From the NCBI RefSeq assembly GCF_035271705.1, contig NZ_DATERI010000184.1:1-19212 (forward strand): a stretch of DNA of 19,212 nucleotides, read 5' to 3'. The notes beneath the pieces are model-generated. The model was given only the letters and a program-made list of their open reading frames with translations, was not told the DNA's origin and made no database searches. This DNA is from Buttiauxella sp035271705. Its GTDB lineage: Bacteria > Pseudomonadota > Gammaproteobacteria > Enterobacterales > Enterobacteriaceae. The position numbers and the translations under genes are program-made. Shown here in pieces: positions 6,796-14,586 of the stretch (within the stretch, counting starts at the first letter, position 1; each line of letters opens with the position of its first letter).

Positions 6796-7803
6796 TTAGA
6801 AGCCTTCGAGCACGATTTTACCGACCGCACGATTGCTTTCAATCAATTCATGGGCACGACGTAAGTTTGCCGCGTTAATCGTGCCGAAATGTTCGCCCAA
6901 CGTGGTTTGCAGCACGCGCTGGTCAATTAAATCGGCCACACGAGTTAACAGGCGGTGTTGCTCAATCATGTCGCGGGTTTCAAACATCGAACGGGTGAAC
7001 ATAAATTCCCAGTGCAGAGAAATGCTTTTCACCTTCAACGGACGCGCATCCAGCGTTTCCGGGTCGTCAATCAACGCCAGTTTTCCTTGCGGTGCGAGCA
7101 CGTCAATCAGTTGGCTGTAGTGTTGTTCGGTTTGGTTAAGGCTCGCAACGTGAGTCACTTGCTTCACGCCAATCCGCGCCAGTTCTTCCGCCAGCGGTTT
7201 GCTGTGGTCGATAACATGATGCGCCCCTAAATCTGTCACCCATTTTTGGCTTTGTGGGCGTGAGGCAGTGCCGATAACCGTAATATTGGTCAGCTTGCGC
7301 GCTAACTGAGTGAGGATAGACCCCACGCCACCCGCCGCACCGACAATCAAAAGCACATCGTTTTCATTGCCCTTTTCTTTCACACCGAGGCGGTCAAACA
7401 ACAGTTCCCAGGCAGTGATCGCCGTTAAGGGCAATGCAGCAGCAGAGGCGTTATCAATCGTTTTTGGTTTCAGAGCCACGATGCGCTCATCGACCAACTG
7501 GAATTCGCTATTGCTGCCAGGGCGCGTCAACGAACCGGCGTACCACACTTCATCGCCAGGCTTAAACAGGGTAACCGCTTCGCCCGTTGCCACTACGACC
7601 CCGACGGCATCCCACCCCAATACCCGTGGCTGGTCGGTTTTAAAACCCGCACGGACTTTGGTATCCACCGGATTCACCGAAATCGCTTTCACTTCGACCA
7701 GCAAATCATGGCCTGATGCGACCGGCGTCGGTAGCGTTATCTCGTTCAGAAAGTCCAGATTGCTGCCAGCCTGTACAGCTTGTGTAATCGCGATTGCTTT
7801 CAT
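6796..7803 (-). CDS. Zinc-free alcohol dehydrogenase/quinone oxidoreductase family protein (MDR superfamily)
   Basis: NADPH-dependent oxidoreductase of the medium-chain dehydrogenase superfamily, 335 residues. Seen are the substrate-domain NPVDTKVRAG motif (44-53), GWDAVGVV (63-70), KPGDEVWYAG (81-90) and the Rossmann nucleotide-binding loop GAAGGVGS (155-162). The cysteine and histidine zinc ligands of true alcohol dehydrogenases are missing, as in quinone reductases, so a catalytic zinc is unlikely. The start at 7803 has GGAG five bases upstream; a longer frame to 7854 would add an unlikely 17-residue tail. It is first in a minus-strand operon with nfsB and an ABM monooxygenase, and divergent from a LysR regulator 110 bases away, which probably controls it. 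Physiological substrate unknown; quinones or unsaturated carbonyls are plausible. Confidence 0.88.
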   Translation of the reverse strand: MKAIAITQAVQAGSNLDFLNEITLPTPVASGHDLLVEVKAISVNPVDTKVRAGFKTDQPRVLGWDAVGVVVATGEAVTLFKPGDEVWYAGSLTRPGSNSEFQLVDERIVALKPKTIDNASAAALPLTAITAWELLFDRLGVKEKGNENDVLLIVGAAGGVGSILTQLARKLTNITVIGTASRPQSQKWVTDLGAHHVIDHSKPLAEELARIGVKQVTHVASLNQTEQHYSQLIDVLAPQGKLALIDDPETLDARPLKVKSISLHWEFMFTRSMFETRDMIEQHRLLTRVADLIDQRVLQTTLGEHFGTINAANLRRAHELIESNRAVGKIVLEGF

Positions 7804-7848
7804 GGGTGCTCCAGAGATTAAAGGGTTCATCGTGTGAATGAACTCATG

Positions 7849-7861
7849 GTACAAGGTGTAC
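7849..7861. promoter_or_regulatory. Dyad in the divergent LysR-redox intergenic region
   Basis: GTACA-AGG-TGTAC is a perfect five-base inverted repeat in the 110-base gap between the dehydrogenase and the LysR gene. Dyads in such divergent gaps are often the regulator's operator, but the match to the loose T-N11-A LysR pattern is not exact. Confidence 0.35.
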
Positions 7862-7913
7862 TGCAGGCGAAAAACAGCCCTTAGAAAACAACACTTATAC
7901 TCGGAGAGTTAAA

Positions 7914-8825
7914 ATGCTCAGGTTGGAAGACCTCACTTTGTTTGTCAGGGCCGCCGCCTTAAACAGTTTTAGCGACACCGCGCGTGAAGCCGGCTTGCAG
8001 CCAGCACAGGTTAGCACCGCGATTAAACGCCTTGAGCAAACGCTGAATATCCGCCTGTTTGCCCGTTCGACTCGCAGCCTGCGGTTAACGCCCGAAGGCG
8101 AAACCTGGCTGCCGTATGCCATTACCGCGCTGCAAACCCTGGAAGCCGGATTTGAACAAATCCAGCCTGCGAGTGATGAAGTGCGCGGCGTGTTGCAAAT
8201 TGCGGTGCCGTCCGATCTCGGGCGTAATATGCTGCTGGGCGTATTTCAGGCGTTTCGCCGTGAGCATCCGGCACTGCATCTGAAAATTCTGTTTTCCGAC
8301 CAACTGACCGACGTATTTAAAGATCCAGTGGATGTCGCGTTTCGTTACGGCAATAACGACGATGCCTCATATGTGGCGCTGCCACTGGCACCGGATAACC
8401 ATCGCGTGGTGGTGGCATCTCCGTCGTATCTTGAACGTTGTGGCGAGCCGAAAACCATCAGCGAACTCGGTCAGCATGAAGCCCTGACCTATGCAATTCG
8501 CGGGCGAGTTTATGACAAATGGACATTAAACCTGGATGGCGACACGCATCATGTGGCGGTGAAAAGTGCTATGATCAGCGATGACGCCGAAGTGATACGC
8601 CGTTTGGCGGTTGCGGGGGAAGGGATTGCTTATAAATCGTGGCTGGATGTCAGCGAAGATGTGAACGCAGGCCGTTTGAAGATTATTCTGCCGCAATATC
8701 AGGGTGATAGTGTGCCGCTGAATTTGATTTGCCCGCATCGTAAACAGCTTTCAACCACAGTGCGGTTATTACATCAGGCGGTAAAACAGCGTTGCGAAGA
8801 GTTATCGTTTCCGTCGGGTGAATGA
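7914..8825 (+). CDS. LysR-type transcriptional regulator
   Basis: Cytoplasmic DNA-binding regulator, 303 residues, the usual LysR size. The N-terminal winged helix-turn-helix is clear (LEDLTLFVRAAALNSFSDTA, then AQVSTAIKRLEQTLNIRLFA and the wing STRSLRLTPEGE, about residues 3-65), followed by the effector-binding domain from about 88 (VRGVLQIAVPSDLGRNMLL). The start at 7914 has GGAG (7903-7906) seven bases upstream. It is transcribed away from the dehydrogenase-nfsB-monooxygenase operon across 110 bases, the classic arrangement in which a LysR protein controls the divergent genes and itself. The inducer is unknown; a quinone or nitroaromatic signal is a guess from the targets. Confidence 0.92.
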   Translation: MLRLEDLTLFVRAAALNSFSDTAREAGLQPAQVSTAIKRLEQTLNIRLFARSTRSLRLTPEGETWLPYAITALQTLEAGFEQIQPASDEVRGVLQIAVPSDLGRNMLLGVFQAFRREHPALHLKILFSDQLTDVFKDPVDVAFRYGNNDDASYVALPLAPDNHRVVVASPSYLERCGEPKTISELGQHEALTYAIRGRVYDKWTLNLDGDTHHVAVKSAMISDDAEVIRRLAVAGEGIAYKSWLDVSEDVNAGRLKIILPQYQGDSVPLNLICPHRKQLSTTVRLLHQAVKQRCEELSFPSGE

Positions 8826-8865
8826 GCGTTACCGGTTGGCACCCTGTTGGCCGCAAAGCTGCCCG

Positions 8866-8908
8866 ATACCCCGGCGGATGCCGCTGCTGCGAATCCGACC
8901 AGGGAAGT
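8866..8908. repeat. Possible degenerate REP-like element
   Basis: Between the convergent lysR and yeeO ends, CCGGCGGATGCCGCTGCTG and the inverted CGGAT...ATCCG pair resemble the shape of enterobacterial REP (palindromic unit) sequences. The match is poor and this is a tentative reading. Confidence 0.25.
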
Positions 8909-8926
8909 CCCGTCCTGATGAACGAT

Positions 8927-10360
8927 TTAAGGAAGCGGTTCTTTTTTAAGACGCGGATATTTTTTAAGCCAGCGGCCACTGACCATGCGCCAGTAGAACA
9001 ACACGGCGCGCACCATCCAGTCGAAGAACATCCCCATCCAGACACCCACCACGCCCATACCCAGCACGATGCCTAATGTGTACCCCGCCACTACCCGGCA
9101 ACCCCACATACTCGCCATGGAGACCCACATGGCGAAACGAGCATCACGCGCCCCTTTCAGCCCGGCAGGTAATACCCAGGACGCCGCCCAAATGGGCATA
9201 AAGGCAGCATTCAACCATATCAGTATTTTGACGACCTCTTTTACGTCATCTTCGCGGGTGTAGAACGATGCCATTAACCCGGCAAACGGTGCGGTTCCCC
9301 AGGCAATAATCGTCAAGCCAAGTGTTGAGAGCCAGAATACGTGGCGCAGTTGCCTTTCTGCCTGGCCAATTTGCCCTTTGCCCAGACGTTTGCCGACAAT
9401 AATGGTTGATGCCGAGCCCAGGGCGTTCCCCGGCAAGTTAATCAACGCGGCAATCGAGAAGGCGATAAAGTTACCGGCAATCACGTTGGTTCCCATTCCG
9501 GCGACAAACATTTGCGTGAGCAATTTACCGGCGTTAAACAACACCGACTCAATACTGGCGGGAATACCAATCCCCAGCACTTCCCACAAGATGCCAATCT
9601 TGATGGGGCGGAAATAGCTTTTCAGCGAGATACGCAACGACGGGGTAAATCCCACCACCAGCACGTAAATAAAACCCAGCGCACCGATATACCGCGAGAT
9701 GGTCAGGCCCAATCCTGCGCCCACAAAGCCCATCCCGTTCCAGCCCAGCGCACCGTAAATCAGTATGCTACTGATGATAATGTTGAGAATGTTCATCCCA
9801 CCGTTAATCAGTAACGGGATTTTGGTATTCCCTGCCCCACGCAACGCACCGCTGCTGATAAGCGCAATTGCCGCCGCCGGGTAACTCCATACGGTAGTTT
9901 GTAGGTAAGACAGCGCCAACGCTTTCACTTCAGGGGTTGCCGCACCGGCAATAATATTGACCACGTATTCACCTGCAAGGTGAATACCTATTGCCAGCCC
10001 AATGGCAATAATCGTCATCAGGATCAGCGACTGTCGTGCGGCGTCTCGCGCACGTTTAGGGTCACGCTTACCGAGACTGAACGCCACCACCACCGTAGTC
10101 CCGAGATCGACTGCAGCAAAGAATGCCATGATTACCATGTTGAAGCTGTCAGCCAGACCCACGCCTGCCATCGCCTCTTTACCCAGCCAACTCACCAGGA
10201 AAGTACTCAACACACCCATCAGTAAAACGCAGGTATTTTCCAGGAAAATAGGCACAGCGAGGGGGGTGATTTCGCGCCAGAACAGGACGCGATAACTTTT
10301 TCGTTTGGCATACCAGCGAGTGTTAGCCACCCGCTGGCGAAGTGATGCTTGTAAGTTCAA
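8927..10360 (-). CDS. yeeO: MATE-family efflux transporter YeeO
   Basis: Inner-membrane multidrug and toxin extrusion transporter. E. coli YeeO has been linked to export of flavins (FMN, FAD) and dipeptides. The product has twelve predicted hydrophobic segments and long stretches that match what I recall of E. coli YeeO: KRKSYRVLFWREITPLAVPI, FLVSWLGKEAMAGVGLADSF, SGALRGAGNTKIPLLINGG and VLPAGLKGARDARFAMWVSM. The start is unsure. A TTG at 10360 has AAGG six bases upstream and suits the candidate promoter just upstream, so I prefer it (477 residues). A GTG at 10387 has no ribosome site. The E. coli form has a longer N-terminus, whose MWFHF counterpart here lies in another frame. It lies downstream of livF, separated by an ERIC element. 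Confidence 0.92.
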   Translation of the reverse strand: MNLQASLRQRVANTRWYAKRKSYRVLFWREITPLAVPIFLENTCVLLMGVLSTFLVSWLGKEAMAGVGLADSFNMVIMAFFAAVDLGTTVVVAFSLGKRDPKRARDAARQSLILMTIIAIGLAIGIHLAGEYVVNIIAGAATPEVKALALSYLQTTVWSYPAAAIALISSGALRGAGNTKIPLLINGGMNILNIIISSILIYGALGWNGMGFVGAGLGLTISRYIGALGFIYVLVVGFTPSLRISLKSYFRPIKIGILWEVLGIGIPASIESVLFNAGKLLTQMFVAGMGTNVIAGNFIAFSIAALINLPGNALGSASTIIVGKRLGKGQIGQAERQLRHVFWLSTLGLTIIAWGTAPFAGLMASFYTREDDVKEVVKILIWLNAAFMPIWAASWVLPAGLKGARDARFAMWVSMASMWGCRVVAGYTLGIVLGMGVVGVWMGMFFDWMVRAVLFYWRMVSGRWLKKYPRLKKEPLP

Positions 10361-10394
10361 GATTGACCTTGGGGGAAGTGAAACCACATTTTAA

Positions 10395-10423
10395 ATAATG
10401 ATTTACTATTGCTTATCCTGCAA
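10395..10423 (-). promoter_or_regulatory. Candidate yeeO promoter
   Basis: On the minus strand, TTGCAG (10423-10418), a 17-base spacer and CATTAT (10400-10395) make a moderate sigma-70 match (4 of 6 in each box). Transcription would begin near 10388, leaving room for the AAGG-TTG start of yeeO but not for the GTG at 10387. Confidence 0.4.
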
Positions 10424-10456
10424 AGAGTTTTTTGTATAAAACCAGGTTCATCATCC

Positions 10457-10583
10457 TATCCCCTAAATAATTGGAGTTGCATCAAGACGGCAAACTCAGG
10501 AATCCCCTGGAGCTTACATAAGTAAGTGACTGGGGTGAGTGAGTGCAGCCAACGCCGAGGCAGCTTCAAGTATGACGGGGATA
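10457..10583. repeat. ERIC element (enterobacterial repetitive intergenic consensus), 127 bp
   Basis: A full-length ERIC with terminal inverted repeats TATCCCC (10457-10463) and GGGGATA (10577-10583), exactly 127 bases. It contains the conserved core from which the ERIC-PCR primer sites derive: AATCCCCTGGAGCTTACAT (10501-10519) and AAGTAAGTGACTGGGGTGAG (10520-10539). It lies between livF and yeeO, and its right end supplies the final five codons and stop codon of livF. Confidence 0.92.
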
Positions 10584-11297
10584 ATCGCCACCTAAATACG
10601 CTTTACGCACCTCCTGATTACCCAACAGCTCTTCACCACTGCCACTTAAGCGAATCTGCCCGTTAGCCATCACATAACCGCGATCAGACAGCTTCAACGC
10701 ATGATGCGCATTTTGTTCCACCAGAAAAATTGTCATGCCATTTCGCGCCAGTTCGCGCAGCGTCTGGAAAATTTGTTTCACCACGATGGGCGCTAACCCA
10801 AGGCTTGGTTCATCGAGTAGCAACAGTTTCGGGCGGCTCATCAGCGCCCGGGCAATCGCCAGCATTTGCTGTTCGCCACCGGACATCGTCATCGCGCGCT
10901 GTTTACGGCGCTCTTTTAAACGAGGGAAAAGATCGAACATGGTTTGCATATCTTGCGCCGCAAATTGGTCACCGATAGGAATGGTGCCCATCAGCAGATT
11001 TTCCTCCACCGTCATGTCTGGGAAAATACGTCGCCCTTCCGGTGCCTGGGCAATACCGCCCGAGGCGACAAAATGCGTCGACTTATGGCTGATGTCGTCA
11101 CCGCGAAACAGTATCTGCCCGTGACGTATGCGAGGCTGGCCAAAAATAGACATCAGCAGAGTCGATTTCCCTGCCCCATTTGCGCCAATCAGCGCCACGG
11201 TTTCACCTTCATTAACCTGCAAAGAGACCTGTTTTAGCGCCTGAATTGCGCCATAAAAAACATCTACGCCCCGAAACTCCAACATCGCCTCACTCAT
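10566..11297 (-). CDS. livF: Branched-chain amino acid ABC importer, ATP-binding protein LivF
   Basis: One of two cytoplasmic ATPases of the Liv importer. Seen are Walker A GANGAGKST (38-46), the PEGRRIFPDMTVEENL segment (87-101) typical of LivF, signature MSGGEQQ (138-144), Walker B LLLLDEP (158-164) and the VEQNAHHALKL H-loop region. The start overlaps the livG stop by ATGA, with GAGG seven bases upstream. E. coli LivF ends at ...AYLGG. Here, after YLGGD, the last residues YPRHT and the stop codon come from the inserted ERIC element, giving a six-residue foreign tail (243 residues in total). All catalytic parts are intact, so activity is expected. It is the last gene of the five-gene operon. 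Confidence 0.95.
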   Translation of the reverse strand: MSEAMLEFRGVDVFYGAIQALKQVSLQVNEGETVALIGANGAGKSTLLMSIFGQPRIRHGQILFRGDDISHKSTHFVASGGIAQAPEGRRIFPDMTVEENLLMGTIPIGDQFAAQDMQTMFDLFPRLKERRKQRAMTMSGGEQQMLAIARALMSRPKLLLLDEPSLGLAPIVVKQIFQTLRELARNGMTIFLVEQNAHHALKLSDRGYVMANGQIRLSGSGEELLGNQEVRKAYLGGDYPRHT

Positions 11298-12184
11298 ACA
11301 CTGACCTCGTCTTCGTCGGTGCCCAGATAGGCGGCAATGACTTTCTCATCATGTTGGATTTGTTCAGGTTTACCCTGTGCGATCACATCCCCATGGTCGA
11401 GCACAATGATGTGGTCGGAAATCTCCATCACCATCCCCATGTCATGTTCAATCAATAGCACCGTGATGTCGTGATGGTCGCGCAGAAAACGGATGATTTT
11501 ACTGAGCGTACGCGTTTCAACCGGGTTCAGACCTGCCGCCGGTTCATCAAGGCAGATCATTTCCGGCGCAGTACACATCGCCCGCGCTATTTCGAGCCGC
11601 CGCTGTTGCCCATAAGACATTTCACCCGCCAGCCGATTGGCGCAATCCACCAGCTCCACCACTTCCAGCCAGTAAAATGCACGGTCCAACGCACGGCTTT
11701 CCGCCCGCCGATACCCAGGGGTGTTTAGCACACCGGCCAGCAAATTACGGTTTACCTGCATGTGTTGTGCCACCAGCAAGTTTTCGATAACCGACATTTC
11801 CCGGAACAAGCGGATATTTTGAAAGGTTCGCGCAAGCCCGGCACGGTTCACAAGATGCGTGCCCCCAAACATTTTGTAAAACAGACGCTGCCCGAGCTGC
11901 GCCGGATTTATCCAGTCGCCGGGCTGAAATTTCTGCCCCAACACTTGAATCACGTTGGTCGTTTTGTCGTGCGTGTTAAACAAGATATTACCGCCAGAGG
12001 CTTTATAGAAACCGGTCAGGCAATTAAAGACCGTGGTTTTCCCGGCTCCATTGGGGCCAATAAGCGCGGTAATCGAGCCGCGACGCACTTCAAGGTTCAC
12101 GTCGTTTAGCGCTTTAATGCCGCCAAAGTGCATCATCAAATGTTCGACGCTTAATATCATTTCGCTAAGTGATGCGTTGCTCAT
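11294..12184 (-). CDS. livG: Branched-chain amino acid ABC importer, ATP-binding protein LivG
   Basis: Second cytoplasmic ATPase of the Liv importer, 296 residues. Motifs: Walker A GPNGAGKTT (43-51), Q-loop in RTFQNIRLFREMSVIENLL (119-137), signature SYGQQRR (190-196), Walker B CLDEPAAGLNP (211-221) and H247 in LLIEHDM. Between the first beta-sheet and the Q-loop (about residues 70-113) it has roughly 30 residues more than E. coli LivG (255 residues), including GQKFQPGDWINPAQLGQRLF, and an acidic C-terminal tail DEDEVSV. Similar longer forms may occur in other proteobacterial Liv systems. ATGA overlaps join it to livM upstream and livF downstream, implying translational coupling. Confidence 0.95.
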   Translation of the reverse strand: MSNASLSEMILSVEHLMMHFGGIKALNDVNLEVRRGSITALIGPNGAGKTTVFNCLTGFYKASGGNILFNTHDKTTNVIQVLGQKFQPGDWINPAQLGQRLFYKMFGGTHLVNRAGLARTFQNIRLFREMSVIENLLVAQHMQVNRNLLAGVLNTPGYRRAESRALDRAFYWLEVVELVDCANRLAGEMSYGQQRRLEIARAMCTAPEMICLDEPAAGLNPVETRTLSKIIRFLRDHHDITVLLIEHDMGMVMEISDHIIVLDHGDVIAQGKPEQIQHDEKVIAAYLGTDEDEVSV

Positions 12185-13473
12185 GGCGCCACTCCTTTGC
12201 GCACCGTAAAGCCGCTGCGGTTAATGCGAATCAGGCCGCGAGGCCGCCAAATCATCATCACCACCATCAACATACCAAACAGCAACACGCGATACTCGGC
12301 GAAACTGCGCAGCAATTCAGGCGTCACCGTCAACACAAACGCGGCCAGCACCACGCCAATTGTCGAGCCCATCCCGCCCAAGACCACAATGGCGAGAATT
12401 AATGCAGATTCAAAGAAGGTGAATGACGTCGGGTTGACAAAGCCTTGATAAGTGGCGAAAAACACCCCGGCAATACCCGCGGTGGAAGCGCCCAGGGTAA
12501 AGGCCGAAAGCTTCACCAGAACGTGATTAAGCCCCATTGAACGGCAGGCGATTTCATCTTCACGCAATGCCTCCCAGGCACGGCCTATCGGCATGTGCGT
12601 CAAACGGTGTTTGATATACAGCACCAGTAACACCACCAGCACCAGAATGGAGTAGATAAAAATAAACTTCAGATTGGGGTTATAAGTGAGATTGAAGAAT
12701 TCATGGAAAGGTACACCGCCTTCCTCTTTCGCTCGCCGCCCAAATTCAAGGCCAAACAGAGTGGGTGCAGGTGCCGAAATCCCATTCGGGCCGCCAGTAA
12801 ACGTCAGCCAGTTGTTCAACACCAGACGGATAATTTCCCCAAACCCCAGCGTCACAATTGCCAGATAATCGCCATGCATTCGTAACACCGGGAAACCGAG
12901 CAATGCCCCGGCCGCTGCTGCCATCAGCGCCGACAGCGGTAACATTGACCAAAAACCCAGCCCGAGATACTGATACCCCAACGCCAGGCCGTAGGCACCA
13001 ATGGCATAAAAGGCCACGTAGCCTAAATCCAGTAATCCGGCGAGGCCGACCACGATGTTCAATCCCAGCCCGAGCAACACATAGATAAGCCCCAGGATCG
13101 CCACCGTCAGCACGTATTTGGTCGCGACAAACGGGAAGCAAATTGCCAGTAGCAGCACCAGCGGAATAATCCAGCGCAAGCGGCTTTTGTATTCTGGCGG
13201 GCGCACATAGACACCCGAGTTATCGGTTTCAAAACGGCTGAGAAAACGCTCCCCCGTCGCCGTCGACAAAAAAGCACTCAGCAAAAAACGCCCAACCATC
13301 ACCGCCGCAATGATGGCGACCAGACGCTGCCCATTAAAGTTAAAGCTGTAGCCATCAAGCACCACGCCAACAATCGGACCAAAAACAATTAACGCGACCA
13401 GGCCCGCAAAAATAGCGTCCAGCAGGCAGCGTTTAAGCGAAAAACCGTCATGCAAAGCCGTTTCAGATGTCAT
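12181..13473 (-). CDS. livM: Branched-chain amino acid ABC importer, permease LivM
   Basis: Inner-membrane permease subunit, 430 residues, that pairs with LivH to form the channel. It has N-terminal membrane segments plus the conserved LivM core: GLGLNIVVGLAGLLDLGYVA, GDYLAIVTLGFGEIIRLVLN, TGGPNGIS, the cytoplasmic coupling loop GRAWEALREDEIACRSMGLN and ALILAIVVLGGMGSTIG. I chose the ATG at 13473 because GAGGGAG lies six bases upstream; a GTG at 13488, overlapping the livH stop codon, would add five residues. It overlaps livG by four bases. Confidence 0.93.
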   Translation of the reverse strand: MTSETALHDGFSLKRCLLDAIFAGLVALIVFGPIVGVVLDGYSFNFNGQRLVAIIAAVMVGRFLLSAFLSTATGERFLSRFETDNSGVYVRPPEYKSRLRWIIPLVLLLAICFPFVATKYVLTVAILGLIYVLLGLGLNIVVGLAGLLDLGYVAFYAIGAYGLALGYQYLGLGFWSMLPLSALMAAAAGALLGFPVLRMHGDYLAIVTLGFGEIIRLVLNNWLTFTGGPNGISAPAPTLFGLEFGRRAKEEGGVPFHEFFNLTYNPNLKFIFIYSILVLVVLLVLYIKHRLTHMPIGRAWEALREDEIACRSMGLNHVLVKLSAFTLGASTAGIAGVFFATYQGFVNPTSFTFFESALILAIVVLGGMGSTIGVVLAAFVLTVTPELLRSFAEYRVLLFGMLMVVMMIWRPRGLIRINRSGFTVRKGVAP

Positions 13474-13484
13474 GTTTTGCTCCC

Positions 13485-14399
13485 TCACACTTTGGCAACC
13501 ATAGGCCGGCCAAGCAGTCCCTGAGGACGAAAAATGAGGATCACCACCAGTAATCCAAATGAGAACACATCTTTATAATCTGAATTCACCATCCCAGAGA
13601 ATTGCGCCTCGGCAATCCCAAGGATCAGGCCACCCAGCATCGCGCCTGGCAACGAACCGATTCCACCCAACACGGCTGCTGTGAATGCTTTAATGCCAAT
13701 AATAAACCCGGCATAAAAATCAAATGTGCCGTAGTTCATGGTGATAAGCACCCCTGCCAGCCCCGCCATCGATGCACCAATCACAAACACTATTGAGATG
13801 ATACGGTCAGCATTTATCCCCAGAATCGAGGCCATTTTCCGGTCCTGCTGCACCGCGCGGCACATGCGCCCGAGGCGCGTATTGCCAATAATCCAGGTGA
13901 GCAGCAACATGCCCGCAAACGAGGCAATCAAAATGAAGACTTTGGTGTAGGTGATTTGCACAAACCCTTCGCCAATATGAAACCGGAAAACGCCATCGAG
14001 CATGGTCGGGATCCCTTGCTGGCGTGGCCCCTGGCTGATTTGTGCGTAGTTTTGCAGGATGAGCGACATACCAATTGCGGAGATCAGCGGCGCTAAGCGC
14101 GTGGAGTTGCGTAGCGGTTTATAAGCGATGCGTTCGATTGCCCAGCCGTACACACCGGTCACCACAATGGTGAACACCAGGGTGCCCAGTATCAGTAACG
14201 GAAACGACTGCAATCCGAAGAACGACAGCAGTGCCAGCCCAATGGCGCAGAGGTAAGCGGAGATCATATACACTTCGCCGTGGGCGAAGTTAATCATGCC
14301 AATAATGCCGTAAACCATGGTGTAGCCGATGGCTATCAACCCATAGACGGAACCCAGCGTTAAGCCATTTATCAATTGTTGCAGGAAGAATGCATCCAT
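13485..14399 (-). CDS. livH: Branched-chain amino acid ABC importer, permease LivH
   Basis: Inner-membrane permease subunit, 304 residues, partner of LivM. Family signs are FLQQLINGLTLGSVYGLIAI and GYTMVYGIIGMINFAHGEVY at the N-terminus, the cytoplasmic coupling loop CRAVQQDRKMASILGINADR, and GFIIGIKAFTAAVLGGIGSL followed by PGAMLGGLILGI. The start at 14399 has a modest AAGGGA site nine bases upstream. A strong 11-pair hairpin (14419-14444) and a palindromic repeat separate it from the binding-protein gene, which may set a lower level of permease than of binding protein. Confidence 0.95.
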   Translation of the reverse strand: MDAFFLQQLINGLTLGSVYGLIAIGYTMVYGIIGMINFAHGEVYMISAYLCAIGLALLSFFGLQSFPLLILGTLVFTIVVTGVYGWAIERIAYKPLRNSTRLAPLISAIGMSLILQNYAQISQGPRQQGIPTMLDGVFRFHIGEGFVQITYTKVFILIASFAGMLLLTWIIGNTRLGRMCRAVQQDRKMASILGINADRIISIVFVIGASMAGLAGVLITMNYGTFDFYAGFIIGIKAFTAAVLGGIGSLPGAMLGGLILGIAEAQFSGMVNSDYKDVFSFGLLVVILIFRPQGLLGRPMVAKV

Positions 14400-14418
14400 A
14401 GATAGGCAATCCCTTTTG

Positions 14419-14444
14419 TGACTGCGTCGATAACGACGCAGTCA
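14419..14444 (-). other. Intercistronic hairpin before livH
   Basis: TGACTGCGTCG (14419-14429), a four-base loop and CGACGCAGTCA (14434-14444) form a perfect 11-pair stem about 20 bases before the livH start. On the transcribed strand the following sequence is CAAAAGGG, not a T run, so it is more likely an RNA-stabilising or attenuating hairpin than a full terminator. Confidence 0.6.
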
Positions 14445-14451
14445 GAATTAA

Positions 14452-14586
14452 TAAGGCGTCATTGTTGCAGCCAGTTTGGACGCGACCTGTGCGGAAGAAC
14501 CGGAGCGTACATGAAGTACGTGAGCCAATTCTTTGCCAAAAAAAGGAGCACAGACCGGATTCAAAATGGCAAATAAAATAGCCTTA
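14452..14586. repeat. Imperfect palindromic intergenic repeat, about 135 bp
   Basis: The ends are TAAGGC (14452-14457) and GCCTTA (14581-14586), and the arms remain similar as inverted repeats inward: GCCAGTTTGGACGCGACCTG against GCCATTTTGAATCCGGTCTG read from the other end, 17 of 23 positions alike by hand over the longer stretch ending in TGTGC. A small central stem CGTAC-ATGAA-GTACG lies in the middle. It begins with the TAA stop codon of the binding-protein gene. It looks like a mobile palindromic intergenic repeat of enterobacteria, but I cannot name the family with certainty. Confidence 0.5.

Noticed and set aside
7310..7837. 175-codon open frame on the plus strand
   Set aside because: It is antisense to the quinone-reductase-like gene, composed of low-complexity Thr/Ser/Pro/Ala-rich sequence, and has no independent support.
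7896..7901. TATACT as -10 box for the LysR gene
   Set aside because: No -35 match at a suitable distance, and transcription from it would start at or after the ribosome site.
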